Shown: one piece after another, positions 5,346 to 5,533 of the stretch | Position numbering within the stretch: the stretch's first letter is position 1 | How the letters are laid out: every line of letters starts with the position of its first letter | Source of the DNA: an uncultured Clostridium sp. | GTDB lineage: Bacteria; Bacillota; Clostridia; Clostridiales; Clostridiaceae | Reading direction: 5' to 3' | Assembly (NCBI RefSeq): GCF_934754925.1 | Contig: NZ_CAKVJA010000078.1 | Coordinates: 1-5,533 of the forward strand | Length of the DNA: 5,533 nucleotides | The notes under the pieces: generated by a model | What the model was told of the DNA's origin: nothing | The model's database searches: none | Seen by the model: only the letters and a program-made list of their open reading frames with translations | Made by a program: the position numbers and the translations under genes

Positions 5346-5533
5346 TTATCTTATCGCAAAATATATTACAAACAATGCTGCTAAAACATACATAACTGGA
5401 TGAACTTTTTTAGCTTTTCCTTTAAATATCATAAGAACTACATATGATAAAAATCCACATGCTATACCTTCACCTATACTATAAGTTAAAGGCATTAATA
5501 TTACAGTTAAAAATGCTGATATTGAAACTTCTG
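5346..5533 (-). CDS. C-terminal end of an NCS2/AzgA-type purine permease (partial)
   Basis: The last 61 codons of a membrane transporter whose start lies beyond the window edge; the stop is TAA at 5348-5346. The visible part has a hydrophobic segment with FLTVILMPLTYSIGEGIACG (residues 7-26 of the fragment). A second hydrophobic stretch (SYVVLMIF) follows, then a basic loop (KGKAKKVHP), and last a helix (VMYVLAALFVIYFAIR). The MPLTYSI...GIA.GF...G..K.VHP.MY pattern is that of the AzgA branch of the NCS2 family, which includes the guanine/hypoxanthine and adenine permeases PbuG and PbuO. These import purine bases with protons across the cytoplasmic membrane. The exact substrate cannot be told from this fragment. 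It is on the same strand as gltX but separated by its own terminator. Confidence 0.88.
   Translation of the reverse strand, partial: EVSISAFLTVILMPLTYSIGEGIACGFLSYVVLMIFKGKAKKVHPVMYVLAALFVIYFAIR

Noticed and set aside
1..5533. CRISPR array, insertion sequence, tRNA or rRNA gene
   Set aside because: No direct-repeat array, transposase frame, terminal inverted repeats or tRNA-like cloverleaf was seen on either strand.

Overview
The window is very AT-rich and looks like a chromosomal segment of a low-GC Firmicute, most likely Clostridium in the strict sense. This rests on codon use, strong GGAGG-type ribosome binding sites, a T-box leader, a long clostridial-style GluRS and a bacterial GlnRS. 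I cannot name the species.

Layout. Bases 1-139 are an AT-rich leader for glnS; no T-box or other riboswitch is visible there. glnS (140-1801, +) encodes glutaminyl-tRNA synthetase and ends in a 20-bp terminator hairpin that contains its stop codon. From 1835 to 2893 lie three small minus-strand genes. They encode a 50-aa acidic protein (1920-2072), a 67-aa cysteine-rich protein (2185-2388) and a 78-aa Asn/Gln/Ser/Met-rich protein (2657-2893). None has a function I recognise. The first two share a related promoter-like block upstream, and the third shares a 9-mer with one of those blocks.

gltX (3066-4727, -), encoding glutamyl-tRNA synthetase, converges on glnS across the small genes. Upstream of it is a complete T-box riboswitch with its own near-consensus sigma-A promoter (5040-5068). 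A second, unusually GC-rich terminator-like hairpin (4754-4787) lies between the T-box terminator and the gltX ribosome binding site. Just upstream of the T-box promoter is a short decayed remnant of a two-component response regulator start (about 5095-5154). The window ends in the C-terminal part of an NCS2/AzgA-type purine permease (5346-5533, -) with a perfect 14-bp terminator.

How the genes work together. glnS and gltX charge tRNA-Gln and tRNA-Glu directly, so this organism need not rely only on the Glu-tRNA-Gln transamidation route usual in Firmicutes. gltX should be controlled by tRNA charging. The codon in the T-box specifier loop, read in the standard register, is GGA (Gly) rather than GAA (Glu). 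This is the most surprising detail here. The small genes could be a stationary-phase or spore-associated set, but that is inference only.
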